Source of the DNA: Icerya purchasi
Lineage: Eukaryota > Arthropoda > Insecta > Hemiptera > Monophlebidae
Reading direction: 5' to 3'
Assembly: GCA_039619475.1 (NCBI GenBank)
Contig: CM077115.1
Coordinates: forward strand, 397,454,557 to 397,518,556
DNA: 64,000 nucleotides
A program made the position numbers and the translations under genes. This document shows, one piece after another, positions 13,038 to 25,304 of the stretch. Every line of letters starts with the position of its first letter. The first letter of the stretch is position 1. Under the pieces are notes generated by a model, which saw only the letters and a program-made list of their open reading frames with translations, ran no database searches and had not been told where the DNA came from.

Positions 13038-13148
13038 GAATGAACAAAGAATCATTAAAATCGGTCTACATGGGTAATGCGCAAACAAACATAAAAAAAA
13101 GAACACGCGATGAACTTAAAACCTCCTTTTTTTGAATTTGGTAATAAT
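13038..13148 (+). repeat. Retroelement-tail-like dispersed repeat, copy 1
   Basis: Ordered words: GAACAAAGAATCA, AAAATCGGTCTA, GTAATGCGCAAACAAACATA, a CACGCGATGAA word, AACCTCCTTTTTTTGAA and then GGTAAT. The same order recurs at 28935-29120, 57630-57745 and, inverted, at 58990-59085. As I recall, such strings are common in insect genomes at the 3' ends of retroelements. No coding remnant is attached here. Confidence 0.65.
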
Positions 13149-14415
13149 AGATAATGTAAAAAAATGAAACAACTACTGAATAAAATAAAAATTGTTAATT
13201 TTAAAAGAGATAAAACAATGCCATAATTGTTTTTGTGGTATGAATTACTAAAATAAAGATCAATTGCATTGAAAAGTAAATTTGAAAATATTCAAAAAAT
13301 TTATTTTTTATGTTTAACAAAAATGCATGAAATTATTGCTGTACTAAAATGGTGTTTTTAAATTAAACCATCTGTTCATAAGGCATGTATGAAAATAATT
13401 AAACTTTTAAGGTACTATAATATAAACAGTAGGTTATTATTATTTAAAAATCGAATTGTAAATTAAATATAAAGTGTAAATAACGAGTATATCTTGTAAA
13501 CTTGATAAATTTCTGCAAACTTACTTTACACATTTATACAAGTTTTAATAGTTTAGAATTCGTATTTGTTAATTACTTCTTCGGGTGATATTGTAAAGGC
13601 ATAAAGCAATCCAAATTTAATCTTTCAATGGCGCTTAAATAAGTTTTTATTAATTTAAACCCCAAAAAAGATAATATAACAAATATTTTCGAGAGAGTTT
13701 TGATATTTGGAAACAAATCGGGCGTCTTTAAAACACGTTTGCAGATGTAGATGGAAATGATTTTCTGTCGCCTCCACAGTCGCCTATATAATTGCAGTTC
13801 TCCTCTTAACGAAGCGGGTGTCGGTAAATCACTGTGATAATGATTTTAGCTGCTTGTAAAATGTTATCCAAATTTAATAATTAATCAGATCAAATGGAAT
13901 TTATAATTTAGAAAAAAAATGTTGTGATTATAATTTCACTTTTAAAAATTTACATTCGAATATAGAGTACAATTCACACGTTCGCTTTATAAATTTAACA
14001 TGTATTTCAGGGGGCTAAAGGACTTTATCTCTTCCTATATCCGCTGCCCTATACGTGTATGTAACTGGTTACTCGGAAACGTCTTTGGCCATTTCGATGA
14101 AATTCAGGATTTAGCGATTTTCAGGGTCTAGAGAAATCGATTAGGTTCGGGAAAATTCTACGGAACGAACGATTGCAAAAGACTGAAGTGAGTAACGCTT
14201 ATCATCATACTTTTATTAATAAAAAGTAATGCACTCGTTTACACTGCGTTGTAAAAAATAATTCATTTATTTACCGTGAAAATCAAAAATGGATAAAGCG
14301 GTGAAATCTTTGTTTCGTGATGAAATTTAAATATTACGCCAGTTCAAATATGCAATATACAGTTATTATTTGCAGTAATCTATTTCTGGTTTGTGAGTAT
14401 CTGTTTTTATTCTCG
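13149..14415. other. AT-rich intergenic DNA, nothing recognised
   Basis: No coding, RNA or repeat feature supported. Confidence 0.5.
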
Positions 14416-14425
14416 TAACCTAATT

Positions 14426-14702
14426 CGAGGTAGTAGCCTAGTGGTTAAGGCACACTTGGCTACCAAATCAGAGGTGTCGTAGGTTATCGAGACTTTTCTC
14501 GTTCCGGATCCGAATCGTTCCCAGCTTTATACCCGATCTGAGATGGAAGTGAGTACCAGAGAATTATCTGGGGGAAAGTAAAGGCGGATCCCAAGTAGAA
14601 AGGAACTGGCCCCAGTATTCTCCTTAAATCCATTAGAACCTTAAGGAAAAGCTTAACTTCACAATCCATGATACCTTATCAAGGGTATGGGACTTACTTT
14701 AC
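14426..14702 (+). mobile_element. tRNA-derived SINE with target-site duplication
   Basis: The 277-bp element is flanked by a 10-bp direct repeat, TAACCTAATT (14416-14425 and 14703-14712), which fits a target-site duplication from retroposition. Its 5' end has a full RNA polymerase III A box, TAGCCTAGTGG (14434-14444). About 37 bp further on is a B-box-like word, GGTTATCGAGA (14482-14492). The tRNA-like head is followed by ~200 bp of unrelated body, as in SINEs, so this is not a functional tRNA gene. The 3' end is T/A-rich (GGGACTTACTTTAC) rather than poly-A. The partner LINE is not known. Confidence 0.82.
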
Positions 14703-14712
14703 TAACCTAATT

Positions 14713-16859
14713 TAGCGTGAAAACGAATGATGCAGTGCTTGCGGAAATGGCTCTAGCGATTTTGGTGAAATTTACGAATTAGTTTTAGAATCAAAAATCG
14801 ATTGGTCTAAAAAAACGGAGACGAACTATGTTTTTAAGGATCAAACTTGGATTTTGCGTTTAATAAAAGGAAAATTCAATGATTCTTTTTATATCGTGTG
14901 AAAAAGAAAACTGAAGTCTCCCGATGACATAAATTTGTTCTGTATACGGCGCGATTTTAAATATAATGCGTAAACTAAAACACACTTCCAAAATTGAAAA
15001 GTGGGGTCATGCAATATTGAAACGTTCGTATTACGTGTGTATTAATATCTTTAAACGTTAAAAAGTTTTTCAACATCGACTGATCTGCAAGTTCGGTATA
15101 AATCCGAACAAAGCTCAGTTCCCATGGACTCTGATAATTAAACCGATGTATAAGTTAATTTAAGATGGTAAAGTGTTCAATAGGATAATTCGTCGACAAG
15201 CGTTTTAGCCTGACGAAAGATTTGTATGTAAAAAATAACAAATACATATTTTTCAAAAAAAAAAGAAGAAAAATACAACTACCGATAATGTAAAGCAAAC
15301 GAAGAACACAATTATTATTGTATAAGTAAATAGGAAAATCCGAATAACATAGAATAAAGAAAAACAGGTTATGTTAAGTAGAAAGAACTAAATGGCGTGA
15401 AATATGTTATTTTAAGGAACTCACAACTCGCATCGTTTTCGATCTTGCAAATTCAAAATCGTCTTCTTCGACGTTTTTCGAAAAATGTCACATTTCAAAG
15501 GCAACTGAAACCTTAATGTTAAATTTAGTCAACGGAATTCAAAACTAAAGTTTATTTTTTCTAAACAATACACAAAAGTACTGGTATAAATTTTGATAAT
15601 ATAGCTCTTTTTTGTGTTTTTTTTTACAGAAAACTCGTAATTAAATTAACCAGCCCCGTTCGTGAAAAATCTTTTTCTTTTGGAATAGAAACTTTTGCAA
15701 TAGACAGTGTCGTCGACAAAGGTAAATTTGAATTTAAAATTAGTCGCGGGGATATTTACGTAAAAACAAAAAAGAATCAAAAACCGGTACCTCCGTGCGT
15801 TTGAGTACATTAAAACACGTGATGGTTATATAAGTCTGTTGAGGTGGATGCGTTTCGTTTTAGTAAAAACATAAGTTGATTAATCGCAATGATGCCGTTA
15901 TCCGGCTAACCCATTTGAATGACGGATATATTTGGCAAAACAATTAAAACCTTCATTTTTTTTTGTTTAAAGAAATATTATTTCATTCATTATAAAGGAT
16001 TAAATTTTTCCATTACGGGAAAGTAAAAAAAAAATTAAAACGCTTCTTGTCAACGCTTTAACGCTGTCGGCACGCTAAGTGCTAATCCGAAATGAAACAA
16101 TACAAATTTATAAATTTTGCGAAAATAATATTTTATAAATTCCAGGCCTGGAAAATTCTAGGCTTATGAAATTCTACAATTACAAAATACTAAGCGAAGT
16201 GAATTGCTTTTGACAAGATGTCGGAAACAAAGTTATCATAATGTGTACTAGAGACTTGTTGCAAGCCATTTCTCCTTTTGAGATAACCCGCTTTTCGCTT
16301 TTCCTGATAGACAATATTTTCAGATTTTAGCTCTGTATATAGCGCTAGGACAGCGACTTGAGTCCGAAACAAGACAACTTCCGGGTTTGGTAGCTGCGCA
16401 CCTTAATAATACCCCTTATAAAATACTCTTCTTCTTCTTCTTCTTCTTCAAGCAGCCTTCCGACGCCAATAATATTTGACGTCGTAGGTGCCTCCTAAAA
16501 ATTCTTCCAGCGTTGTCCACATCCTAAGCCTCGCGTATGGCAACGCCTTGTTTTACATATCATCTGGTGATCACCTATTTTTTGGAATCTAAACTCGTGA
16601 AATCACTTCTCTAGGCATACGAAATTTTCGACTGGCGAAATTCTAGATTCGTCGAATTCAGAGAGATGCCAAGAGAATATATATATATATATTATCACCG
16701 AATCGAAAAACAATCATGAAAAATTCGAATAAACAAAGGGATAAAAGAAAAAACAACGGAAATGATTTTAGATAAACACGGGGTTTTTAGTCGCGAAAGT
16801 GAATAGGAACAACTCGTGTCAAATTAATAAAGAGCCAGGCGTAATAAATGATTTGCTAG
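14713..16859. other. AT-rich intergenic DNA, nothing recognised
   Basis: No gene seen. A (CTT)n run lies at 16426-16449 and a short (TA)n near 16678-16692. Confidence 0.5.
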
Positions 16860-17760
16860 GCCGGAAAATGTACGACGCTGCAAATTATTATCGCATGCTC
16901 GAGACTCGCCATCATTAATGTGGCGGTGGCGGAAGGTTAGCCGCAAATCTATTTTTAATACATCTATTTATTTAATTATAGACTTTCGGCGAACGGCGTC
17001 GCTAAGTAAAAGGGTTGCGAACGGAACGCCGAATAGGAGGTGTTCCGCGGGAGCTGCCGAAATAAATGGGAATGCGATAAATAGAGCACACGATATCGAC
17101 ACGACCTAATACAGAGAGTGCACGGCGATATGTCGACAATTGTAAAGGAAAAAATGTACAGCAATGGAAACCGAAAATGTACATTTAAATACGCGCAACA
17201 AAATCGCCCCGACACCGAGGCAACCATTGGTTGCTGTTAGACGAAGAGGGTGGCCCATAAGCGCGAATTGGTTTTTCGCGAGGTTCGATCAACGATCGCG
17301 ACGACCTACAATGAAACAGCTGTCGCGATCCGGCGAAAATTTAATAATTCATTTCGCTCACCGCTGTCCTAGGAAGCTAACGCGACTCCTACAGGGAGCC
17401 AGCTCATTGTTCGACGACGGTCCGACCTTTCTCGCCGCAACTGGCGTGCATTCGTACAATAGAAATCGCAGCATAGGAAATTTCGGCCGGCGACTCGCAG
17501 CACCCCAATCGGCATGCGCAGCGCGACCGTTCAGCCCCTAAGCCTTATATTTACTTTGGGCTGCTGTGTAGCACTGCGAGGGGGTGTTAGATCCCCGTAC
17601 TTTTTACGTACGCGAATACGATGAATTCGACGACATTCGCTGCTGATAACAATGCTAGCTGCGCTAGTGGTAAAAATCGGCCAGTATAGTAGTAGCAGCG
17701 AAAAAGGCAAAAAAAAAAGGAGAAGTCTAGGGAGTCTCGCTAGTCGGTCGCCGACTATTT
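16860..17760 (+). promoter_or_regulatory. Less AT-rich island upstream of the Hox exon; possible promoter or 5' UTR exon region
   Basis: Composition changes visibly here, with many CpG and GC-rich words in an AT-rich background, ending about 360 bases before the coding exon. A TATA-like stretch (CTTATATTTAC near 17542) is followed by GC-rich DNA, and a 6-bp inverted repeat (AGTCGG/CCGACT) sits near 17740-17755. The open frames here, including one of 125 codons at 17164-17541, match no domain I know and are probably by-products of composition. Its position suggests the promoter or a non-coding first exon, because the coding exon seems to begin at a splice acceptor. This is inference; no transcript evidence is available. 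Confidence 0.3.
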
Positions 17761-17928
17761 TAGATCAGAAACGATTTTGTGGCGCAGATATTGTCTGCGA
17801 TCAATTGACCGACTTTGTGTGTTGACTACTTCATAAAATTTAAAAGTATCGTGACGAAAATAATTGCGCAAAATTCGATTCGGTAACTCTTTCGATTTAA
17901 TCGGTTCGATTAGCCGCCAGGAAAAGGT

Positions 17929-17949
17929 ATATATATATATATCTATCTA

Positions 17950-18006
<57 letters not shown>

Positions 18007-18010
18007 GTAT
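17929..18010. repeat. (TA)n/(CTAT)n microsatellite near the Hox coding exon
   Basis: TATA run with CTAT interruptions, ending about 110 bases before the start codon. It lies upstream of the likely splice acceptor at 18118, so it is probably in a 5' intron. Confidence 0.9.
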
Positions 18011-18120
18011 AATAAAACACGCGGAGAGAAGAAACGTGTTTATGACCTATATTTTGTTGTTGTTGTTTTTTTTTTGTTTTTCGCATTTCGTTTATTTTGT
18101 CTCGCTTTCATCATCCAGGG

Positions 18121-18469
18121 ATGTACCATAACCGGCAGCAGTTAGCGGCCAGCAACAATTTCCAGACGTTCTTCGCAGCAGACAGCAGCCTCCGGGAAAA
18201 TTCAGTCGTATTCAACTCGTGTCAGCTAGAGCAACAATGTCGATACAACAATTACTACGAGGATTACGCGTCAGGCAACGAAAACGAAATGACTCTGTAC
18301 GGTAGAGTGCCGGTTGACGATGCACAGGAACCGGAAGCCCGCGGTGCCCGGGATAGCCGATTGGACAACAACCTCAGACACCGATCCGCCGAATCGCTGC
18401 TACCTCAAGCGGCTAGTCCGAAAACCGTCTTGCCGAATTATCCGTGGATGAACTACTCGCCGGAGAATG
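18121..18469 (+). CDS. Hox gene, exon A: N-terminal region with YPWM hexapeptide (ftz-like, provisional)
   Basis: Encodes residues 1-116 plus the first base of codon 117 of a Hox transcription factor, a nuclear DNA-binding protein of axial or segmental patterning. The hexapeptide YPWM is at residues 107-110; in Hox proteins it binds the TALE cofactor Extradenticle. The rest is low-complexity: Asn/Gln/Tyr-rich (residues 5-60) and then an acidic and Arg-rich stretch. The ATG at 18121 is the first in frame after an upstream TGA near 18043. It lies 2 bases after a good 3' splice acceptor (pyrimidine tract then CAG ending 18118), so an upstream 5' UTR exon is likely. The exon ends at a GT donor (18470) in phase 1, which fits the acceptor at 29624-29625. 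I see no LXXLL motif and no N-terminal motif that I recognise. The orthology is inferred, not shown. Confidence 0.85.
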
Positions 18470-18899
18470 GTAATTATTCATTTAGATCTTTTCCTAGTCG
18501 ATTACTCGATTGTGCCCCTGCTCCGCGTGTGTTTGTATGTTTCGTCGGTCGCAATCCGGAACATGCGATTTCTTAAAAACTTTTTTGCGTCCGGCTCTTT
18601 TATATCGACTTTTAACAAGCCATCAATTGCGATGTCGGCAAAATCTCTAATTGATGGCGTCGTCACTCGCAAGTAAACGATGATTATAAAACGATACTGA
18701 GGAACGATAAGTAAACTGCTTGAAAATGATAAAAGCCTAATTATCATAAATCGGTATTAGATTTGCAAAGTACCTGTCTTTCTTGGCCAACTCTCTGTAT
18801 AAAGACGGGCGATCTGCGAAAGTGGAAATAGATCAAGTTAAACAAAGAATTAAGATAACGATGAACCGTGCCCGGATATAAAAACCGAATAACGTAACA

Positions 18900-18955
<56 letters not shown>
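18900..18955. repeat. (ATA)n microsatellite
   Basis: About 18 uninterrupted trinucleotide units, inside the Hox intron. It produces the poly-isoleucine run in a spurious minus-strand frame. Confidence 0.95.
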
Positions 18956-18956
<1 letters not shown>

Positions 18957-21900
18957 GCAATGTTCGAACAAAAAAAAGCAACTTAAAGGTAATTTATCGT
19001 CGGCAAAATAACGAACGTTCGCTCTGAATCGAAGAGCTATCCGGAAACATTATTACAGCTAGTGCAACGAAAGATTCACTGTTAATAGTGAACGATTCTA
19101 CCGGATAAGTGATAGGTGGCGATAGTTTTTTATCGATTCTGCTTGTGTGGAATACTTTTTTGACGCTTTGCAACGTTTTTTGGTAGGTGTGATTTTTTGA
19201 TTTTATCGAACCACCTGGTTCCGGAGATGCTCAGTCAACGGATATTTCGTGGACTGATGTTAGGAGTTTATGGCAATAAAAAAGGCATATTTTTTATAAT
19301 TTAGCGAACTGTGTGGTTTTTTAATATTCGTAACTTCTACTCATTGTTGATATTGGTTAACGTGAAAATTTCGCAGGTTTCAACATCGATGCATTGAAAT
19401 CTACACCATAAATGAATGTTGCTCCCCTTGTGCTACCGATGTATTCTACTAATACCGATGCATCCCGGTGTTACCTTTATCGTCGGTGATTAGCTGCGTA
19501 ATTGTTTTTAAATATTGTATTTTTTCATCGAATCTCCGATGATTAATTCGATGTAAATATTGTACGATACAGATTGATGTTTTTCCTTTTGCTAAGACGT
19601 TTTTTTTTTTGAAAAATAACAGTTACAGCATCGAGGGAAGTGGCGTCAAAAGTTTATTCAACATTCGTTTTTAGCGGAATTTTAAAATATTTTCAGGCGG
19701 TACGATAATATAACTTACTTCCGAACACACCATTGTTTCAGCAATGAAACACAGAATTAACTTTTAGGTCCCTACTCACAAAACAAACAAGAAAAAAGCG
19801 TATAATTTTAATTATTTACATTAGTTATATACTTTTTCGAATCTCTAAAAAAATTTCCTCGGTTTTATAGTTCACATAACCCTTTGCAGGGATTTTGTTA
19901 CACTGATTTTCGAGAAATGTACACCGACGAAATGCGTGAATGTGTTTTAATAAGGGGGAATTTTTTACGACAAAAAAAAAAAGGAAACAAACAGGGGCGC
20001 GGACTATCTTTCGCCATGATAATTCTCGGTTCTAATTGGAGGAGGTTTTGAGAGAATTAGAACGAAAATGTAGACGAAGAATATCTAAATAACCTAAGAT
20101 TTACCGATGACGTCATTGGTGTAGGAAAAAATAAAAATAAAAAAAAAATTCCAGAGCCAACAGAGTTACATGAAAAGGGGCAGCGGACAAGAACGTATTA
20201 ATTTAAAATAACATCAGCAAACTATGAAAACTTCAATGGACACGGTCTCTGTTAAAGACGAACGAATTATTAACACATGCGCAACAAATCTTACCACTAG
20301 GTAGAGAGAAATCAGTGGTAGAATAGCTCAGCAACGCGGAAAATTCTAATTTTTCAGATATGTTGCTAAGGAAAAATTTCGAAATAAATTAAAAGTTGCA
20401 ATATCAATAGTTTTGCAATGTCTCTTTTAATTACTTTCAGTGCTTAATCAGTATGTGCTGGACATCGGAAAGTCTACGTTCCATTTTTAAAGTTTCAAAA
20501 ATAAGGGATAAAATAAAAATGACTCATTCGCTCGATTATCTTCCTCTTCTGGTAGAGGTATTTTCCCGTTTTCTCAGCTTCCAATATGTGTCTGCAGCTG
20601 CTTATTCCAGACTATGGTTTAACTCTCCTACGTCTCCTCATTCTCCAACCCGGACAATCCTTCTTGTATATTCAACTTTCCCTTCCACGCTTCCCCTAGT
20701 TTTTTAACTTTCCTTCTATGCGCCGCTCCAACCTCGATATGCCGCCTGCGTCCACAGTTTGTTGTTTCCTTTTTCGCTCTTCCGTTATTTTCTTATGTCG
20801 TCTCCTTATTGTGTCCATTACACCCGTCCATCAATCAATTTATTTGTGATCCCGATAATGTTCGGTTGTTTGTCGTTTTTAACTGAACAAGCTTATTCCT
20901 TCCTTTTTCAAATCGATATTCCCACTCTGTACTGTGAGACATTCATTTTCTCAGGTTCCTTCTTCTTCTATTATCCTATTTCTTGATTCCTTTCTGTCGG
21001 CTATCTCTGCTCGTGTAAGGATCTGAGTTTGCCCCTCTGTTCCATTGTTTTCCGGACCAATATCCATGCTAACGAACCCGTAATAAAATTTAAAAAAAAA
21101 AAGAAAGAGAAATAAAAAAAGATAGGAAGAAAATATAGACGAAAGTTTTTTTTTCTATGTGTCTGCGCATGGTGATGTGAAGGGTCAGTCACACAACAAT
21201 AGGTTTACTTAAATTCTAATTCCGTTGCTGAGTAGGAAGCATAGGAATAATAATAATAATAAGAGAATTAGCGAAAATAAAAGGGTAGGCGAGTTATTGC
21301 AAGGATTTTAGATTGGGTGAATTTAGAATAAAGTAAGAATTGTTTAGAGAAGAACAATTGAAAGATACGTGGTTAGCGTCCCATAAAAAAATTATCAGGA
21401 GAATGAAAAGAACAGACGATGATTGAAAGAAAGAGAATAACGTCGTTCCAAGAAGTAGAAAGTGAAGAATAGTTAAGCCGAAGACGATATAAATAGAGGA
21501 AGGAGAAAAGCCGTACAACAATGAAACGGAAAGAAGGGAAGACTAAACAGAAAGATAAGGCTGTAAACTGGTAAATAAAGAAGTATACTAGTCGGACGAA
21601 AACATTAGGCGTAATTGAATTGTTCCCTGATAAATTAAAAAAAAAGAAAAAAAAAAAAAAGAGTTTGCTCAGAAGGCGGAGTGAACCGATGACGTAACCG
21701 CATCTTTTTTAATAACCAACTCGGACCGGGCTGAACACTTTCGGTTAAGAAAATCTTACCGCCCCGAAATTGACCTGACCACTGTTTGCATATTGATTCA
21801 TTGGAAAATGTATTCGGCCGAAGTAATCAATGTGAAACAAAAAAAAAGAAAATTCTCCGAAAATTGTTATCAGGATCCCGGCAGATTTCCGTTTAGACAT

Positions 21901-24900
21901 TTCGGTCTATTTTGATTTTTATTTCCAAATTTTTCTTTCTGCACAATTTAACTTCTAATTTAAGAGGACATTTTCGTAGCTGATTTAAATTCTTTCATTT
22001 TAAAACTTCTAAATAATTTCAAAATTAAAAACACAAAAGAATAATTAAACATTTTCCTCACGCAGAAGCATGGTTTTGCAGGAAGACTACTTTTATTTAT
22101 TGACAACTAAATCGCTTAAGGTTTTCCCAAACCGCAATACTGCAGTAATACGTACGGCTATCAGTTTCATTAAACAGTGTTGGTAAATATCACACACTCT
22201 TGAAATTACAGCTAATGTGAAAAACGCATGCAAGTATGTATATTAATGACTGTATCATTTTTACGCGAAGGGTAATATGAAAATTCTGAAACGGTTTTTA
22301 TATTATTAAAAGGCTTATTTAATTTTCCGAGGAATATTCAATTAAAACCGACTATCCAAAAAGTATTAGAGAAGACTATTATCCATCTCGGGGTTCAGGG
22401 GGTGTCTCCATGGCGAGGTTCGAAAAATCAAGTTTATATATAAATATGTGTTTGTGCGTATTAGCATTTTAGATATCTGCTTAGGAGCACAGTTCAAAAT
22501 CACGTGTCTTTGGGTGTTCTTCCGCTAACTTGTTTCTTCTTTGTTAAGTAATTCTTTCTTCCTGTTCCGTATAACACTTTATTTATCACATTTTTTATTT
22601 AACATCCGAACCATTTTCATATTCTCTGCTTTCCATTATAATAAACTATTAGCGCATTAAAACTAACGTTAGGGGTCGGTGAAGAGTTTATCGATGCGAT
22701 CAAAAAAATTTAAGTACTTCAATTTGAACTTCCGAAGTTTTTTTTGTTTTTCTGTAGAACAAATTTATTCATAACCTTTTCCGAACATTTACGCCAGAAT
22801 CTATAAATTTATCCTAGTAATAACATCGAAAGTACTATCAAATAATCAGCTGTTTTTGTCTGCATAGATTGTGAGCAACCGAACCGTTTCAACGGGAACT
22901 TAAATTTAAACTTCATCTAGAAAATCACGCTTTACAATGTCAATATATACGTCTTGAAGTTGAAACATCTACCATTATGTGACATATGTTAAATACCGAA
23001 ATGATATTTAAACAATGGCTGTAAAAAGTACAACTAATTTAATAAAAAATAAATCATATTTCTTAAATAAGAAAACAAAACTGATCAATATAAATAGGTT
23101 TGAAAAGAAAAAAAAACATTCTGTATAGAAAGAGTTTGTTTGTTTTTTTGTTTCGTTTTTTTTTTTTTGGGTGGGAGGAGAACATTGAAAATTACTTTAA
23201 TTGTAGCATTTAAATAAAAATGGAACTAGCAAAAATAATAACTAATAAAAATAGCTGAAAACTAATTAGGTACACCTATGATATCAATCAAATTAAAAGT
23301 GGAAAAAGACAGTGACCCAAAGTTGCACCCTTTTATACGTACAGAAAAAGTTATTAAAGGAATTTATTGGCAATAGCAAAAAAAGGAAGAAAGATAATGT
23401 ACTAATTTTCAGATCAGGCAAAAATAAGTCTGTTAGGCGCGATATCTGCAATAATATTACTAAATACAATTAACGGTAGGTAGTACTTGCCAGACATATA
23501 AATACGAGTATATACACATGCACAAACACCACTACTCTCACACACACTGGACACAGCAATAATATTAGCCGATTATTGTACGCAAACGCTTTTATATTTA
23601 CATTGTAAAGCTGCAAGTCAAAAAATTAGCAGAAAAATTTCATAGCCCGCTAAAAACCGTAAAAAAACTAAAACCTTCGAAATTTGAAAATTTAAGAGCC
23701 CAAATTTTGGTAAGTGTGTATATTGAGCTGCAAGACAAAGTATTTCAAAAAAATTCCACGGTAGCTAGAGTGTTATTTTTTATTTTAATCGATCTATTCT
23801 CGTCACAAAAGTATAAAAGAAATTTTAAATTTAAGGGACGAAATCAGGAAAAAGGATAATGACTGCATTTATTTTTAACCGTGGAAACGAGTCGTTTCTC
23901 CCGAATCGATTTAGATCTAACAGTTGACAGAACTGCTGTACACTAGGTCGACCGGATTTCCTTCAGGCCATTGGAACAGATTATTCGGAGAGTTGCAACA
24001 ATTGCTGCATTAGCTATATCGGAGATGTGTAATAGCAGAATTGTTTGATGAGTGCAAAGTATTTTTGAGAGAATCGGCCTGTCGTTCTGGGTTTTGTATA
24101 GGTGACCGAGAAAAAAAAACTGTCATCATGTAAAAGTGGAAATATGCGTATTGAAGATGTCGCCAAGATTTACGTGTTAGGAAAAGTGTTTACAGTCGGG
24201 GTTGTAACAGAACTGAATGATGAAAGAGAGATAAAAGTTAGCTTAATAGAGGATTTAGATTTGCTAAGGATAACGTGCGCGCGTATGAAGTTGTATTTGT
24301 TTTTGTAAATAAATCTGGCGACGGGATTAAGGAGATTAGGACTCAACTTATCAGCCGCTCGAAAAATTCAAACTCCTCGTCCTCGGTTTACCTTCCGCAT
24401 TTCGGCATGTATTTTCTGCCCAAAGATGGAATTGTTGAAACTGAGTTTAGTATGCAAAGTAGCAATCACTTTTTGTCGGATCACCACCAAAGACGGCATT
24501 TCCGAAACTTGTTTTTGTCATTGTACTAAATTTATTCTATAATCATCATCAAAGCTATCATCGAAGATGACTGTTTTTTCACTAATCAAAATCAAAATCA
24601 AAAACAAGAACAAGCGATACTCCGAATAAATTGAAATCGATGTGAATTTCACCTACATAGAATCATCGCAATGTGTGATTTTCATACAGAAAACGAACTT
24701 TTCTACGTCAGTTTAAACGGAGAACTAAAAATAATGTAAATTAAAGAAAGCGAAAAGATAATAATTGGAAAAAACAAAGAATACGTAGAATAATCATAAT
24801 GGTTCACGGTACAACTATTTTTCAGATCTAAACGAGAGATTTCCTTCCCAATTTTTATTATGTCGTAATATTTCTTAAAAATCTATTTAAGGAGATTTGC

Positions 24901-25115
24901 CAGAAACAGAAAATTCACATGCAACTTTGCTGATACGGTTTACCGTGATTTGTTTTACAAGGATACGATTGTATAATTATTTTATGATTGCAATATGGCA
25001 GAATTAGTAAATGATAAATTTTAAGCTGGCTATAGAAAAAATCTATAATAGAAAGAAGTTAGTCTTTTACATTAAGCAAATTAATTTAGTTTCATTTGTG
25101 TAACTTTGTCTCGTT

Positions 25116-25185
25116 ATTATTATTATTATAATTATTATTATTATTATAATTATTATTATTATTATTATTATTATTAAGATGTAAA
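25116..25185. repeat. (ATT)n microsatellite
   Basis: Trinucleotide ATT run with a few ATA interruptions, inside the Hox intron. A long poly-A run follows at 25270-25299. Confidence 0.95.
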
Positions 25186-25270
25186 TGAAGTTAAAAGCAG
25201 CTTTAAATTTAATTGCTACTTTAAACATATAGACATAAACTATTAAATAAATATGTATATTTTTTGAAAC

Positions 25271-25304
<34 letters not shown>

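Noticed and set aside
14426..14500. A true tRNA gene at the SINE head
   Set aside because: The B box is altered and the acceptor stem does not close. The element continues for 200 bp and is flanked by a target duplication.
17164..17541. 125-codon open frame in the GC-richer island
   Set aside because: No recognisable domain and a basic, low-information composition. Overlapping frames occur on both strands, as expected from GC-richer DNA, so it is treated as part of a possible promoter or UTR region.
24102..24529. Two overlapping + strand frames in the Hox intron as a possible extra exon
   Set aside because: No known domain, and exon A joins exon B in perfect phase without it.
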